Part shown: positions 24,320 through 31,897 of the stretch, piece after piece | Layout of the letters: every line of letters starts with the position of its first letter | How positions within the stretch are numbered: the first letter of the stretch is position 1 | DNA from: CAZRDB01 sp964598695 | GTDB lineage: Bacteria; Armatimonadota; Zipacnadia; UBA1398 | Direction: 5' to 3' | DNA length: 36,110 bases | NCBI GenBank assembly: GCA_964598695.1 | Contig: CAZRDB010000028.1 | Location: 1-36,110 of the forward strand | The notes under the pieces: generated by a model | What the model was told of the DNA's origin: nothing | The model's input: the letters and a program-made list of their open reading frames with translations, nothing else | The model's database searches: none | Position numbers and translations under genes: made by a program

Positions 24320-24973
24320 ATGGCCGCGGCGCAACGACGCAAGGCGGTGGCATCGCTCTTGGCGGCACCTAGCGGCAAGCGGCAGGTCGGGAAGGTCGAG
24401 CTTCCCTTCCGGATCGCGTTCGAGATCAGTTGGAAGAGTATCCAAGTGCGGTTCGGGCGCGCCCTGATCACGGCCGCCGGCACCTGCCTGGGGATCGCGT
24501 TCCTGATGAGCGTCTGGACCTCGGAGGCCATCGTGCGCGGCCGCCACGAGCCCGTGGACGTCGCACAGGCTGCCCGGAGCGGGTGGCTGGTCGTCATGTC
24601 GCTCCTGGTGTGCGCGGTGGGGATCTCCAACTCCATGTTCATGGCCGTCACAGAGCGCTTCAAGGAGATCGGCACCATGAAGTGCCTCGGCGCCGTCGAT
24701 TCCTTCGTTGTCCGCCTGTTCCTCATCGAGTCCGGCCTGCTGGGCGTCGTCGGAGGGCTGATCGGCGGGGTCGGCGGGTGGCTGGTCGTCGTTCTGGCGG
24801 CCCTCGTCAAGAAGGACTGGAGCGGGGTCGCCCACATGGACTGGGCGTACTTCGGCGTGAAGTTCCTGACCGCGGTGGCAATCGGGGTGGCGATCTCCGT
24901 CATCGCCGCGATGCTCCCCGCGGCCCGCGCGGCGAAGCTCCCGCCCGCCGCCGCGATGCGTTCCGATATCTAG
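24320..24973 (+). CDS. Compact FtsX-type ABC permease lacking the large periplasmic domain
   Basis: A 217-residue permease, about half the usual length. The MacB-like large periplasmic domain is missing: TM1 (about 50-70, LITAAGTCLGIAFLMSVW) is linked to TM2 (about 90-108, LVVMSLLVCAVGISNSMF) by only about 20 residues. The conserved coupling motif remains (VTERFKEIGTMKCLGAVDSFVVRLF, about 111-135). TM3 and TM4 follow (LLGVVGGLIGGVGGWLVVVL and AVAIGVAISVIAAMLPA). ATG 24320 gives a complete topology; the track frame upstream is not a gene. The ATPase gene follows after 44 bases, so this pair should form an ABC complex, perhaps with another large-domain permease subunit. Confidence 0.8.
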   Translation: MAAAQRRKAVASLLAAPSGKRQVGKVELPFRIAFEISWKSIQVRFGRALITAAGTCLGIAFLMSVWTSEAIVRGRHEPVDVAQAARSGWLVVMSLLVCAVGISNSMFMAVTERFKEIGTMKCLGAVDSFVVRLFLIESGLLGVVGGLIGGVGGWLVVVLAALVKKDWSGVAHMDWAYFGVKFLTAVAIGVAISVIAAMLPAARAAKLPPAAAMRSDI

Positions 24974-25017
24974 CGCCCGTTGGGCGGCTTGTGTGATCTG
25001 AGGAGGACCTTCCCGAG

Positions 25018-25800
25018 ATGGCGAGTACGGTAGCAGCGCCCACGCAATTCGAGGACTATGTCGTCCGGACCCGCAAGCTCACGCGGATCTACTACATGGG
25101 CGACCAGTCGCTGAAGGCACTGGACAGCGTCGACCTCGACATCAAGCGGGGCGAGTACATCTCGATCATGGGACCCTCCGGCTCCGGGAAGTCGACGCTG
25201 TTCAACATGGTGGGCGGCCTCGACAAGCCCACCGAAGGCACCGTCTTCATCAACGAGACGGACATGGCGCAGCTCGACGCCGCCGAGCTGGCGTGGATCC
25301 GGTGCCGGACCGTCGGCTACATCTTCCAGACCTTCAACCTGATCCCCGTGATGACGGCGCTCGAGAACGTCACCCTGCCGATGGTCTTCGCCGGACGCAG
25401 CACCGACGAGCAGCTCGAGCGCGGCCGGGCCCTTCTCGAGCGCGTCGGCCTCGGCGACCGCCTCCACCACCGCCCCTCCGAGCTTTCGGGCGGCCAGCAG
25501 CAGCGCGTCGCCGTGGCACGCGCCATGGCCAACGACCCCGATATCATCCTGGCCGACGAGCCGACGGCCAATCTCGATCTCCGTACCGGCAAGGAGATCA
25601 TCGAACTGCTGCGCGAGATGAACAAGGAGCGCGGCGTCACGGTGATCTCGGCCACCCACGACCTGCACATGATCGACATCAGCGACCGGGTCATCTGGGT
25701 GCGCGACGGTAAGATCGAGAAGGTCGAGCGCCGTGCCGACGTCGATGTCCAGGTCGGCCGCGTCGACTGGGAGGAACAGAGCGGCGGGCCCGAGGAGTGA
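25018..25800 (+). CDS. LolD/MacB-type ABC transporter ATP-binding protein
   Basis: A 260-residue ATPase. Walker A is GPSGSGKST (52-60), the Q-loop glutamine is Q104 (YIFQTFNLIP), the signature is LSGGQQQRVA (156-165), Walker B is DIILADEPT (175-183, catalytic E181) and the H-loop is H214 (SATHDLHM). It belongs to the LolD/MacB/FtsE-like class that drives FtsX-type permeases. ATG 25018 has a GAGGAGGACC site at about 25000. An acidic C-terminal tail of 30 residues is extra. It is the ATPase for the compact FtsX permease just upstream and might also serve the ATPase-less permease at 15402. Confidence 0.95.
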   Translation: MASTVAAPTQFEDYVVRTRKLTRIYYMGDQSLKALDSVDLDIKRGEYISIMGPSGSGKSTLFNMVGGLDKPTEGTVFINETDMAQLDAAELAWIRCRTVGYIFQTFNLIPVMTALENVTLPMVFAGRSTDEQLERGRALLERVGLGDRLHHRPSELSGGQQQRVAVARAMANDPDIILADEPTANLDLRTGKEIIELLREMNKERGVTVISATHDLHMIDISDRVIWVRDGKIEKVERRADVDVQVGRVDWEEQSGGPEE

Positions 25801-25808
25801 GCATTCCG

Positions 25809-26609
25809 ATGCGCGCCCGCCTCGTGGGAACCCTCCTCCTGCTGGGGGTGCTGCGGGTCTCGAGCGCCGAGGCCAGCACGCTGGTACTCACGAGCGAGCC
25901 GGCCGGCGCCGCGGTCTCGATCGGCGGAACGGCTGCCGGCGTCACCCCCTGCAGCGTCTCGGTGCCCGACACGCAGATCGGCGCGGTCGCGCTGCTGTTC
26001 CGCCTCGAGGGGTACGTGCCGGTCGCGATCGAGGTCAGCGTGGCGCCGCAGCGCGAGTACACCCTCAAAGCGACGCTGATCCCCCTGACGGCCGTAGGGC
26101 CGGGCGGCGCCTCGGTCAGCCCTCAGGGAGGCTCGGGCGGCGTGGAGCCGCGCGAGAGCCGCAGCGAGTCGGTGGCCCGCCTGATCGGGGAGGCCCTTCG
26201 GCGCTTCCAGACCGACTGCCAGGCTTGGCCGGCCGCGCTGGTCGACCTGACGGTGCTGACCCCGGACGCCCTCTCGGCGCGCGTGAACGCCGCGGGCGAG
26301 CGGATCGCGGGCGGAGGGTTCCAGGGCCCGTATCTCGACGCGTTGCCGATCGACCCGGCGACCGGGCAGGCCGATTGGCTGTACGACAGCGCGACGGGCA
26401 GGGTCGTCTCCCGACTCGCGGTGGCGCCGGCGGCCCGGCTGGAGGGCCGGGCGATCGGGCACTCGTCTCCGGTCGCCGTCGAGGACTGGTTGGCCTGCTT
26501 CCAGCAGGTCACCGGCGTGCGGTACACGCCGTCGCCGACGGGGGCCGCGCCGGCCGGCCCGCAACCTCCCGCGCTCTCGGGGCCGGCGGTGGAGTGGCGT
26601 CCGCTGTAG
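25809..26609 (+). CDS. Secreted PEGA-domain protein with pseudopilin-like C-terminus
   Basis: About 266 residues. A signal peptide (MRARLVGTLLLLGVLRVSSAEA) is followed by a PEGA domain (about 22-85): STLVLTSEPAGAAVSIGGTAAGVTPC and later strands. Residues about 110-200 resemble the C-terminal half of type II secretion GspG pseudopilins: LIGEALRRFQTDCQAWPAAL, then GPYLDALPIDPATGQADWLY, but without the N-terminal pilin helix. It might bind or mimic pseudopilin interactions. Start ATG 25809 is chosen with GAGGAG 11 bases upstream; GTG 25797, which overlaps the ATPase stop as GTGA, is an alternative adding four residues. It ends the ABC operon. Confidence 0.65.
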   Translation: MRARLVGTLLLLGVLRVSSAEASTLVLTSEPAGAAVSIGGTAAGVTPCSVSVPDTQIGAVALLFRLEGYVPVAIEVSVAPQREYTLKATLIPLTAVGPGGASVSPQGGSGGVEPRESRSESVARLIGEALRRFQTDCQAWPAALVDLTVLTPDALSARVNAAGERIAGGGFQGPYLDALPIDPATGQADWLYDSATGRVVSRLAVAPAARLEGRAIGHSSPVAVEDWLACFQQVTGVRYTPSPTGAAPAGPQPPALSGPAVEWRPL

Positions 26610-26635
26610 CCGTCGCGGCGCCTGCCGGCAGGTGT

Positions 26636-26664
26636 TTGACCCCCTACACCAAAGGCATTACAAT
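26636..26664 (+). promoter_or_regulatory. Strong predicted sigma70 promoter of the kinase-to-GT2 operon
   Basis: TTGACC (26636-26641) and TACAAT (26659-26664) are exactly 17 bases apart, in a short non-coding stretch with unusually AT-rich sequence for this window. Expected transcription start is near 26672, 66 bases before the next ATG. This is the best promoter match in the window. Confidence 0.7.
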
Positions 26665-26737
26665 CGCCCCCACGCAGATCTTTGGCCACGGCACACGGGC
26701 GCGCACGCAGCGCCCTCCCGAGCGGAGTATCCTCGGA

Positions 26738-27550
26738 ATGAGCTTCGCGGAGCCCGAGCAGGCACAGGCCGCCGGGCCCTCCAATGCGTCCGCCGACGCG
26801 CCGGCCTTCGCGCCCACCAACGCGCAGGAGGCCGGGGAGACACGGGCAACTCCCTTCGCCGGTGTCCGACGCGCCGACCTCCCGGCAATCGTGGTGGGCG
26901 AGTTGTCGCTGCCGCGGGCCAAGAGCGCCAAACTGCGGTACGTCGAGCGCGACGGCCACCGGGCGGTGCTGAAGGACTACGCCGGCTGCGGCTTCCTGTG
27001 GGGCAACGTGATCGGCCCCCTGCTCGTGCGGCGCGAGGTGCGTGCGCTGCGCGACCTGAGCGGCCGCGCGCCCGTCCCGCGGCTGTACGGCGTGGTCGAT
27101 CGCCGCGCCTTCATCATGGAGGCCGTGCAGGGCGAGCTGTGCAGCCGGCTCCGGGCCGACTCGGTCGGCGAGCCCTTCTTCGCCGCGGTCTCCCACGCCA
27201 TCGACCAGCTCCACGATGCCGGGTGGGTGCACTGCGACCTCAAGTCCTTCGGCAACCTCGTGCGGTTGCCGGGGGAGCGCGTCGTCATCCTCGATCTCGC
27301 GACCGGGTTCCCACGCAATGGGTGGGCGGGGCCGCTGCGGCGGAGGCTGTTCGCCCATGCGGCGCTCCTCGATCGGATGGCGCTCGCCAAGCTCAAGCTC
27401 TCACTCGGGTTCGAGCGGCTCCTGACCGAGGAGGAACGCCGCTTCATGACGCACCCGCCGTGCGTCGTGCGGATCGCCCGCCTGTACCGAGTCGCGTACG
27501 AGTACCTGCGCGGGCGCAAGCCACCGCCGAAGCCCGCGGTCGGGGGGTAG
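26738..27550 (+). CDS. Protein-kinase-fold protein (RIO/WaaP/KdkA-like)
   Basis: A 270-residue protein with a disordered N-terminal 45 residues and a small kinase-fold domain. Likely residues are the ATP Lys K79 (AVLKDYAG), the helix-C Glu E100 (VRREVRAL), the catalytic loop HCDLKSFGN (D167, N173) and the metal Asp D186 (ILDLATGF). The loop has one extra residue before the Asn compared with the usual HxDLxxxN. Such compact kinases include RIO/Bud32 and the WaaP/KdkA enzymes that phosphorylate lipopolysaccharide core sugars. A membrane-lipid or polysaccharide acceptor is suggested by the surrounding DUF456, GT2 and ligase genes, but is not proven. It ends nine bases before DUF456. Confidence 0.7.
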   Translation: MSFAEPEQAQAAGPSNASADAPAFAPTNAQEAGETRATPFAGVRRADLPAIVVGELSLPRAKSAKLRYVERDGHRAVLKDYAGCGFLWGNVIGPLLVRREVRALRDLSGRAPVPRLYGVVDRRAFIMEAVQGELCSRLRADSVGEPFFAAVSHAIDQLHDAGWVHCDLKSFGNLVRLPGERVVILDLATGFPRNGWAGPLRRRLFAHAALLDRMALAKLKLSLGFERLLTEEERRFMTHPPCVVRIARLYRVAYEYLRGRKPPPKPAVGG

Positions 27551-27559
27551 CGGACCCAC

Positions 27560-28141
27560 ATGGAGATCGTCTGGACCGTTCTGTTCTGCGTCGGCCTGGC
27601 GGCGGGGGTGCTCGCGACCCTCTTCCAGTTGCCGGGCACGTTCGTCATCGCCCTCGCTGCACTCGTCGCGGGGGCCTGCACGGGGTTCTCGGCCGCTCCC
27701 CTGTGGCTGATCGCCGTGCTGGTTGTGCTCTCGGTCGCCGCCGAGATCGGCGATAACGCGCTCTCGGCCTGGGCGTTGCGCCGGTACGAGGGCAGCACGC
27801 GTGGGATGTGGTGCGCGCTGCTCGGAGGGTTCGTCGGGGCCATCGCCGGGGGCAGCTTCTCCTCGTGTCTCGGAGCGATCGGGCTGACCCTCGGGCCGGT
27901 CGTCGCGATCGCCCTGTTCGTCGTGGGGCCGATCGTCGGCGGCTGCGCCGGCGGCTACCTCGGGGCGCTGCTCGCGGAACTCTCGATGGAGCGCTCGGGT
28001 CCCGAGGCGCGCCGGGCGGCGCTGGGCGCCCTGCTTGGCCGGGCGGCCGGCGTGCTGATGAAGATGATCGTGAGCATCGTGATGGCCGGTGGGACGGGCT
28101 GGCTGGTGGTTCCACGGCTCCTGGGGCGGGTGGTCCCATAG
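27560..28141 (+). CDS. DUF456 family membrane protein
   Basis: A 193-residue polytopic protein with glycine-rich repeated helices. TM1 is near 3-30 (VWTVLFCVGLAAGVLATLFQLPGTF), followed by an amphipathic region with EIGDNALSAWALRRYEGSTRG, then GGFVGAIAGGSFSSCLGAIG and GPIVGGCAGGYLGALLAEL. This matches the DUF456 family, integral membrane proteins of unknown function. The ATG at 27560 follows GGGGTAGCGGAC and is nine bases after the kinase gene. Its stop lies at the start region of the GT2 gene, so all three are likely co-translated. Confidence 0.85.
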   Translation: MEIVWTVLFCVGLAAGVLATLFQLPGTFVIALAALVAGACTGFSAAPLWLIAVLVVLSVAAEIGDNALSAWALRRYEGSTRGMWCALLGGFVGAIAGGSFSSCLGAIGLTLGPVVAIALFVVGPIVGGCAGGYLGALLAELSMERSGPEARRAALGALLGRAAGVLMKMIVSIVMAGGTGWLVVPRLLGRVVP

Positions 28142-28179
28142 ACGGCCTCCGCGACCCGGAGCAGGCTCCCTTTGTAAGC

Positions 28180-28902
28180 GTGGTGATCCCCGCAAAGAGT
28201 GAGGAGCGGCGGATCGGCCCCACGGTCACCGCCGTCGCCGCCTACCTGGCGGGGCTCGGGGAGTCGTACGAGGTGATCGTGGTCAACGACGGCAGTACGG
28301 ACGGCACCGTTGCGTGTGCCGAGAATGCCGCGGCGGACGCCGGGATCGCGCTGCGGGTGATCGACCGCTCCGAGAACCGGGGTAAGGGCTACTCCGTGCG
28401 CGAGGGGTTGCTCGCCGCCCGAGGCCGCTACCGACTGTTCTCGGACGCCGACCTCTCGACCCCGATCGAGGAGCTGGCCAAGCTGCTCGAGCCCCTGCGC
28501 GCGGGCGAGGCCGATGTCGCGATCGGCAGCCGCGCGCTGCCGGAGTCCGTCCTCGAGGTGCACCAGCCGTGGTTCCGGGAACTGAGCGGACGGTTCTTCA
28601 ACCTCGTCGTGCGCGTCTCGGGCCTCCCCCAGTACGTCGACACCCAATGCGGCTTCAAGCTCTTCACGGCCGAGGCCGCCGAGGCGATCTTCGCGCGACA
28701 GACGCTCGATCGGTTCGGCTTCGACGTGGAGGTGCTGTGGATCGCGAAGGTCCTCGGGCTCCGCGTTGCCGAGATCCCGGTGCGCTGGCTCAACTCCCCC
28801 GACTCGCGGGTCTCGACCCTGGACGGCCTCGCGGCGTTCGGCGACATCGCCCGCGTCCGCTGGAACCACGCGCGCGGCCGGTACCGTCGGGGGCCGGGAT
28901 GA
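28180..28902 (+). CDS. GT2-family glycosyltransferase (polyprenyl-phosphate sugar synthase-like)
   Basis: A GT-A fold transferase. The motifs are VVIPAKSEERRIG at the N-terminus, VVNDGSTDGTV, the donor-binding DADLSTP and QCGFKLF, then EIPVRWLN. They match the branch that makes dolichyl- or undecaprenyl-phosphate glucose/mannose, and the product could feed the GT39/YfhO-type enzymes at the window start. The start is unclear. GTG 28180 is the first ordinary start codon, but it leaves only the V-V-I-P strand. An ATA at 28138 overlaps the DUF456 stop (ATAG) and would add a natural FVSVVIP lead. The stop overlaps the methyltransferase start (ATGA). Confidence 0.85.
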   Translation: MVIPAKSEERRIGPTVTAVAAYLAGLGESYEVIVVNDGSTDGTVACAENAAADAGIALRVIDRSENRGKGYSVREGLLAARGRYRLFSDADLSTPIEELAKLLEPLRAGEADVAIGSRALPESVLEVHQPWFRELSGRFFNLVVRVSGLPQYVDTQCGFKLFTAEAAEAIFARQTLDRFGFDVEVLWIAKVLGLRVAEIPVRWLNSPDSRVSTLDGLAAFGDIARVRWNHARGRYRRGPG

Positions 28903-29642
28903 AGCCGGACGAGCTGCGACGGATGTACGAGCTGGAGGACACCTACTGGTGGTTCGTCGGCCGCCGCCGCATCCTGCGCCGCTGGCTGGCCGCGATCGCG
29001 GCCGTGCTTCCGGCGCAGCCGGAGATCCTCGACGTGGGCTGCGGGACGGGCGCCAACCTCGAACTGCTCCGGGAGTACGGCGGGGTCTCGGGCGTCGATT
29101 CCGAGGAGGCGGCCCTGAGCTTCTGCGCCGAGCGGGGGCTGACCGGCCTGTGCCGGGCGAGCGCCGAGCGGCTTCCGTACGCCGACGGCAGCTTCGACCT
29201 CGTCACGGCTTTCGAGGTGCTCGAGCACCTCGAGGACGATCTCGCCGCAGCCCGGGAGGCGGCGCGGGTGCTGCGCCCGGGCGGAGTGCTGCTCGCGACG
29301 GTGCCGGCCTACCGATGGCTGTGGAGCGAGCACGACGAGGCCCTGGACCACCGCCGGCGCTACGCGCGGCACGAGTTCCTCGAGATGCTCCGTTGCTCCG
29401 GCCTGACGGTCGAGCGGGTCTCGTCTTGCGTCACCCTCCTTCTCCCGCTCACGGTACTGTTCCGTTGGGGCCAGCGGCTTCTCCACACGCGCCGGCCCGT
29501 GCCCTGCTCGGGCCTGGTTCTGCTGCCCCGTCCCCTCTCGGCGCTCTTCGCCTGGACCCTCCGGCTCGAGGCGAGCTGGCTCGGCGCGGGCCTGAACCTG
29601 CCGTTCGGGCTCACCCTGATCGCCCGGGCCCGGAAGCCCTGA
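28899..29642 (+). CDS. Class I SAM-dependent methyltransferase
   Basis: A 247-residue Rossmann-fold methyltransferase. Motif I is ILDVGCGTG (43-51), motif II is SGVDSEEAAL, and the later TAFEVLEHLEDDL and LRPGGVLLATVPAYRWLW are typical of small-molecule and lipid-linked sugar methyltransferases (Methyltransf_11/23). The N-terminus ELEDTYWWFVGRRR resembles those that often sit next to GT2 genes. It overlaps the GT2 stop (ATGA), so probably modifies the same lipid-linked or glycan product. No signal or membrane segment is certain, although residues 140-160 and 180-200 are hydrophobic. Confidence 0.88.
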   Translation: MKPDELRRMYELEDTYWWFVGRRRILRRWLAAIAAVLPAQPEILDVGCGTGANLELLREYGGVSGVDSEEAALSFCAERGLTGLCRASAERLPYADGSFDLVTAFEVLEHLEDDLAAAREAARVLRPGGVLLATVPAYRWLWSEHDEALDHRRRYARHEFLEMLRCSGLTVERVSSCVTLLLPLTVLFRWGQRLLHTRRPVPCSGLVLLPRPLSALFAWTLRLEASWLGAGLNLPFGLTLIARARKP

Positions 29643-29734
29643 GCGCGGCCGGATGGAGGGCGGAGGGGGGAGGACTTGGCGGCGGTCGCGGCAATACGTG
29701 CATGAGATCACACCGCACAATGGAGGGGTCCCGC

Positions 29735-31252
29735 ATGACCATCCCTGAGGCCCTGCGCGCCGTCGCCGCTCGAAGTCCGGACCTGGAGGCGTTCGTCGCG
29801 GGCGCCCGACGCATTACCTACGCGGAGCTGGACACGCTCGCCTGCCGCGTTGCCGCCGGTCTGGGCGGGCTCGGCGTGGGGGCGGGCCACTACGTGGCGC
29901 TGATGGGCCCGAACACCTGGCACTTCGTCGCCGCCTACCTGGGAGTCTCCCGCGTTGGCGCCGCCGTGGTGCCGATCAACCCGCTGTTCAAGCCCGATGA
30001 GGTGCGGTTCATCCTGCGCGACTGCGGGGCGAAGGTCGTCTGCGTGGTCGATCCCCTACTGCCGGTGGTGCAGGCGGCCTGCGAGGGCCTGGAGACGCCT
30101 CCCGTGGTGGCCCCCTTCGACGGCGGCGGCGCGCTGCCCTCGCTCCGGGGCTGGTGCCAGCAGGAGGTCGCGCCGCCCCCCTTGCCGCGCGTCGGCGAGG
30201 GGCAGGTCGCCGCGGTTCTCTACACCTCCGGCACGACCGGGCGGCCCAAGGGCGCGATGCTCTCGCACCGCAACCTGCTCTGGGATGCGGGCGCCGCGGC
30301 CGACGCGATGGGCTTCACCTCCGAGGAGCGTCTGCTGATCGTGTTGCCCCTGTTCCACTCGTACGCCGCGACTGTGGGGCTCATCATCCCGCTGGTGATC
30401 GGCTGCACCGTGGTGCTGCTCGACCGGTTCCAGCCGCTCGAGGTCCTGGAGATCTGCCGCCGCGAGAACGTGACCGTGATTCCGCTGGTGCCGGCCATGT
30501 GCGCCGCCCTGCTCCGGGCCGCGCCCGATGGCCCGCCCAACGCGCTGAGCCACGCGCGCATGTGCGTCTCCGGGGGGGCGCCGATGCCGGTCGAGCTGAT
30601 CCGGCCGTTCGAGGAGACGTTCGGCGTGATCCTCGTCGAGGGCGATGGCCCGACGGAGTGCAGCCCGGTGACCTCGGTGAACCCGCCGACCGGCGAGCGC
30701 AAGCCGGGTAGCGTCGGGCCGCCGATCCCCGGCGTGCGGATGCGGATCGTCGACGACCGCGATCAGGAGCTGCCCGTGGGCGAGGTGGGGGAGATCTGCG
30801 TCAGCGGCCCCAACGTGATGCTCGGCTACCTGAACCAGCCGGAGGCGACCGCCGAGGTCATCAAGGATGGCTGGTTCCATACGGGCGATGTCGGCAAGTG
30901 CGACGAGGACGGGTACTTCTACATCCTGGACCGCAAGAAAGACATGATCATCGTCGGTGGGCTCAACGTCTACCCCAGTGAGGTCGAGAGGGTACTGCGC
31001 GAGCACCCGGAGATCGCCGATGCGGCCGTGATCGGCGTGCCGGACGACATCCGGGGCGAGAAGGTCAAGGCGTTCGTGGTCCGCCGCCCGGGGACGGAGC
31101 CTGCGGAGGCGGACGTGCTGCGGCACTGCCGCAAGGTGCTCGCGAACTTCAAGATTCCGAAGGAAGTCGTGTTCGTGGAGGACCTGCCGCGAACCCTGAC
31201 GGGGAAGGTCCTCAAGCGTGAGCTGCGCGACCCCCACTGGAACGGCCAGTAG
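29735..31252 (+). CDS. Long-chain acyl-CoA ligase (AMP-forming)
   Basis: A 505-residue ANL-superfamily enzyme: P-loop YTSGTTGRPKG (163-173), the A5-like motif EGDGPTE (302-308; most relatives have EGYGxTE), TGD (383-385), the hinge LDRKKDMI, and catalytic K491 in TGKVLKR. It activates a fatty acid or similar carboxylate to the acyl adenylate and then to acyl-CoA in the cytoplasm. Length is typical. ATG 29735 has GGAGGGG six bases upstream. It lies 92 bases after the methyltransferase, so it may have its own promoter. Substrate chain length cannot be read. Confidence 0.93.
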   Translation: MTIPEALRAVAARSPDLEAFVAGARRITYAELDTLACRVAAGLGGLGVGAGHYVALMGPNTWHFVAAYLGVSRVGAAVVPINPLFKPDEVRFILRDCGAKVVCVVDPLLPVVQAACEGLETPPVVAPFDGGGALPSLRGWCQQEVAPPPLPRVGEGQVAAVLYTSGTTGRPKGAMLSHRNLLWDAGAAADAMGFTSEERLLIVLPLFHSYAATVGLIIPLVIGCTVVLLDRFQPLEVLEICRRENVTVIPLVPAMCAALLRAAPDGPPNALSHARMCVSGGAPMPVELIRPFEETFGVILVEGDGPTECSPVTSVNPPTGERKPGSVGPPIPGVRMRIVDDRDQELPVGEVGEICVSGPNVMLGYLNQPEATAEVIKDGWFHTGDVGKCDEDGYFYILDRKKDMIIVGGLNVYPSEVERVLREHPEIADAAVIGVPDDIRGEKVKAFVVRRPGTEPAEADVLRHCRKVLANFKIPKEVVFVEDLPRTLTGKVLKRELRDPHWNGQ

Positions 31253-31277
31253 GGCGTTGCGGGGAGGTGCTTGCTGC

Positions 31278-31856
31278 ATGAACGGGACCCGCATCCTACG
31301 GATCCGGCTGGTTGTGGCGCTGCTGTCCATCCTGTGCTGCCTCGGGTGTCGCCCGAACGAGGAGGCGGAGCAGGATCGTGCCGGTCTGCCCGACTCCCGT
31401 GCGGGGAGGGCTCCGCGTCCGACGGACACCGACCGGATGTCGCCGGCGGGAGGGGAGTCGCAGCCGAAGGGCCCGGGGATCTCACCGACCGAGACCGTCG
31501 CGCGCACCGAGAGCGGCGAGGCGCCCAAGCTCTCCGTGGAGACGCTCATGGAGGAGCAGATCGCGCCGGGGTTCCGCGCGCTGACGGCGGCCGCGCGCGA
31601 CGGGCGGATGGACGAGGTGGCCAAGGCGGCGCGCACGTTGCGGAGCCGGCTGGAGCCGACGCCGTACTCGCCGGGGGCGCCGACCGAGCGCGTGCGGCAG
31701 GATGCCTTCATCGGCTTCTCCGACGACGCGGTGGCGGCGATCTCGAAGGCCGAGCGGGCCGCGACCGCGAAGGACACCCAGGCACTGGCCGAAGCGGTCG
31801 GTGAGGTGGAGAAGTCCTGCGCCGCGTGCCATGCGGAGTTCCGCAAGAAGGGTTAG
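31278..31856 (+). CDS. Cytochrome c'-like lipoprotein
   Basis: A 192-residue protein with a signal ending in LLSILCCLGC (Cys24 the probable lipid anchor), a Pro/Glu/Ser-rich linker (about 25-85), and a helical domain that would form a c'-type four-helix bundle. The single heme motif CAACH (181-185) lies seven residues from the C-terminus, the usual place in cytochromes c' and c556. It would be covalently heme-bound in the periplasm, tethered to the membrane, with a role in NO/CO binding or electron transfer. No cytochrome-maturation or other redox gene is nearby. ATG 31278 lies 25 bases after the ligase and in the same direction, so they may be co-transcribed. Confidence 0.8.
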   Translation: MNGTRILRIRLVVALLSILCCLGCRPNEEAEQDRAGLPDSRAGRAPRPTDTDRMSPAGGESQPKGPGISPTETVARTESGEAPKLSVETLMEEQIAPGFRALTAAARDGRMDEVAKAARTLRSRLEPTPYSPGAPTERVRQDAFIGFSDDAVAAISKAERAATAKDTQALAEAVGEVEKSCAACHAEFRKKG

Positions 31857-31897
31857 CCGCATCGCCCGGCGATCGAGTCCGGAGGAGGAGACGTTCG

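Noticed and set aside
23796..26609. RiPP biosynthesis cluster
   Set aside because: Although a PqqD-like protein and an ABC transporter are present, no precursor peptide, radical-SAM enzyme, cyclodehydratase or protease was found.
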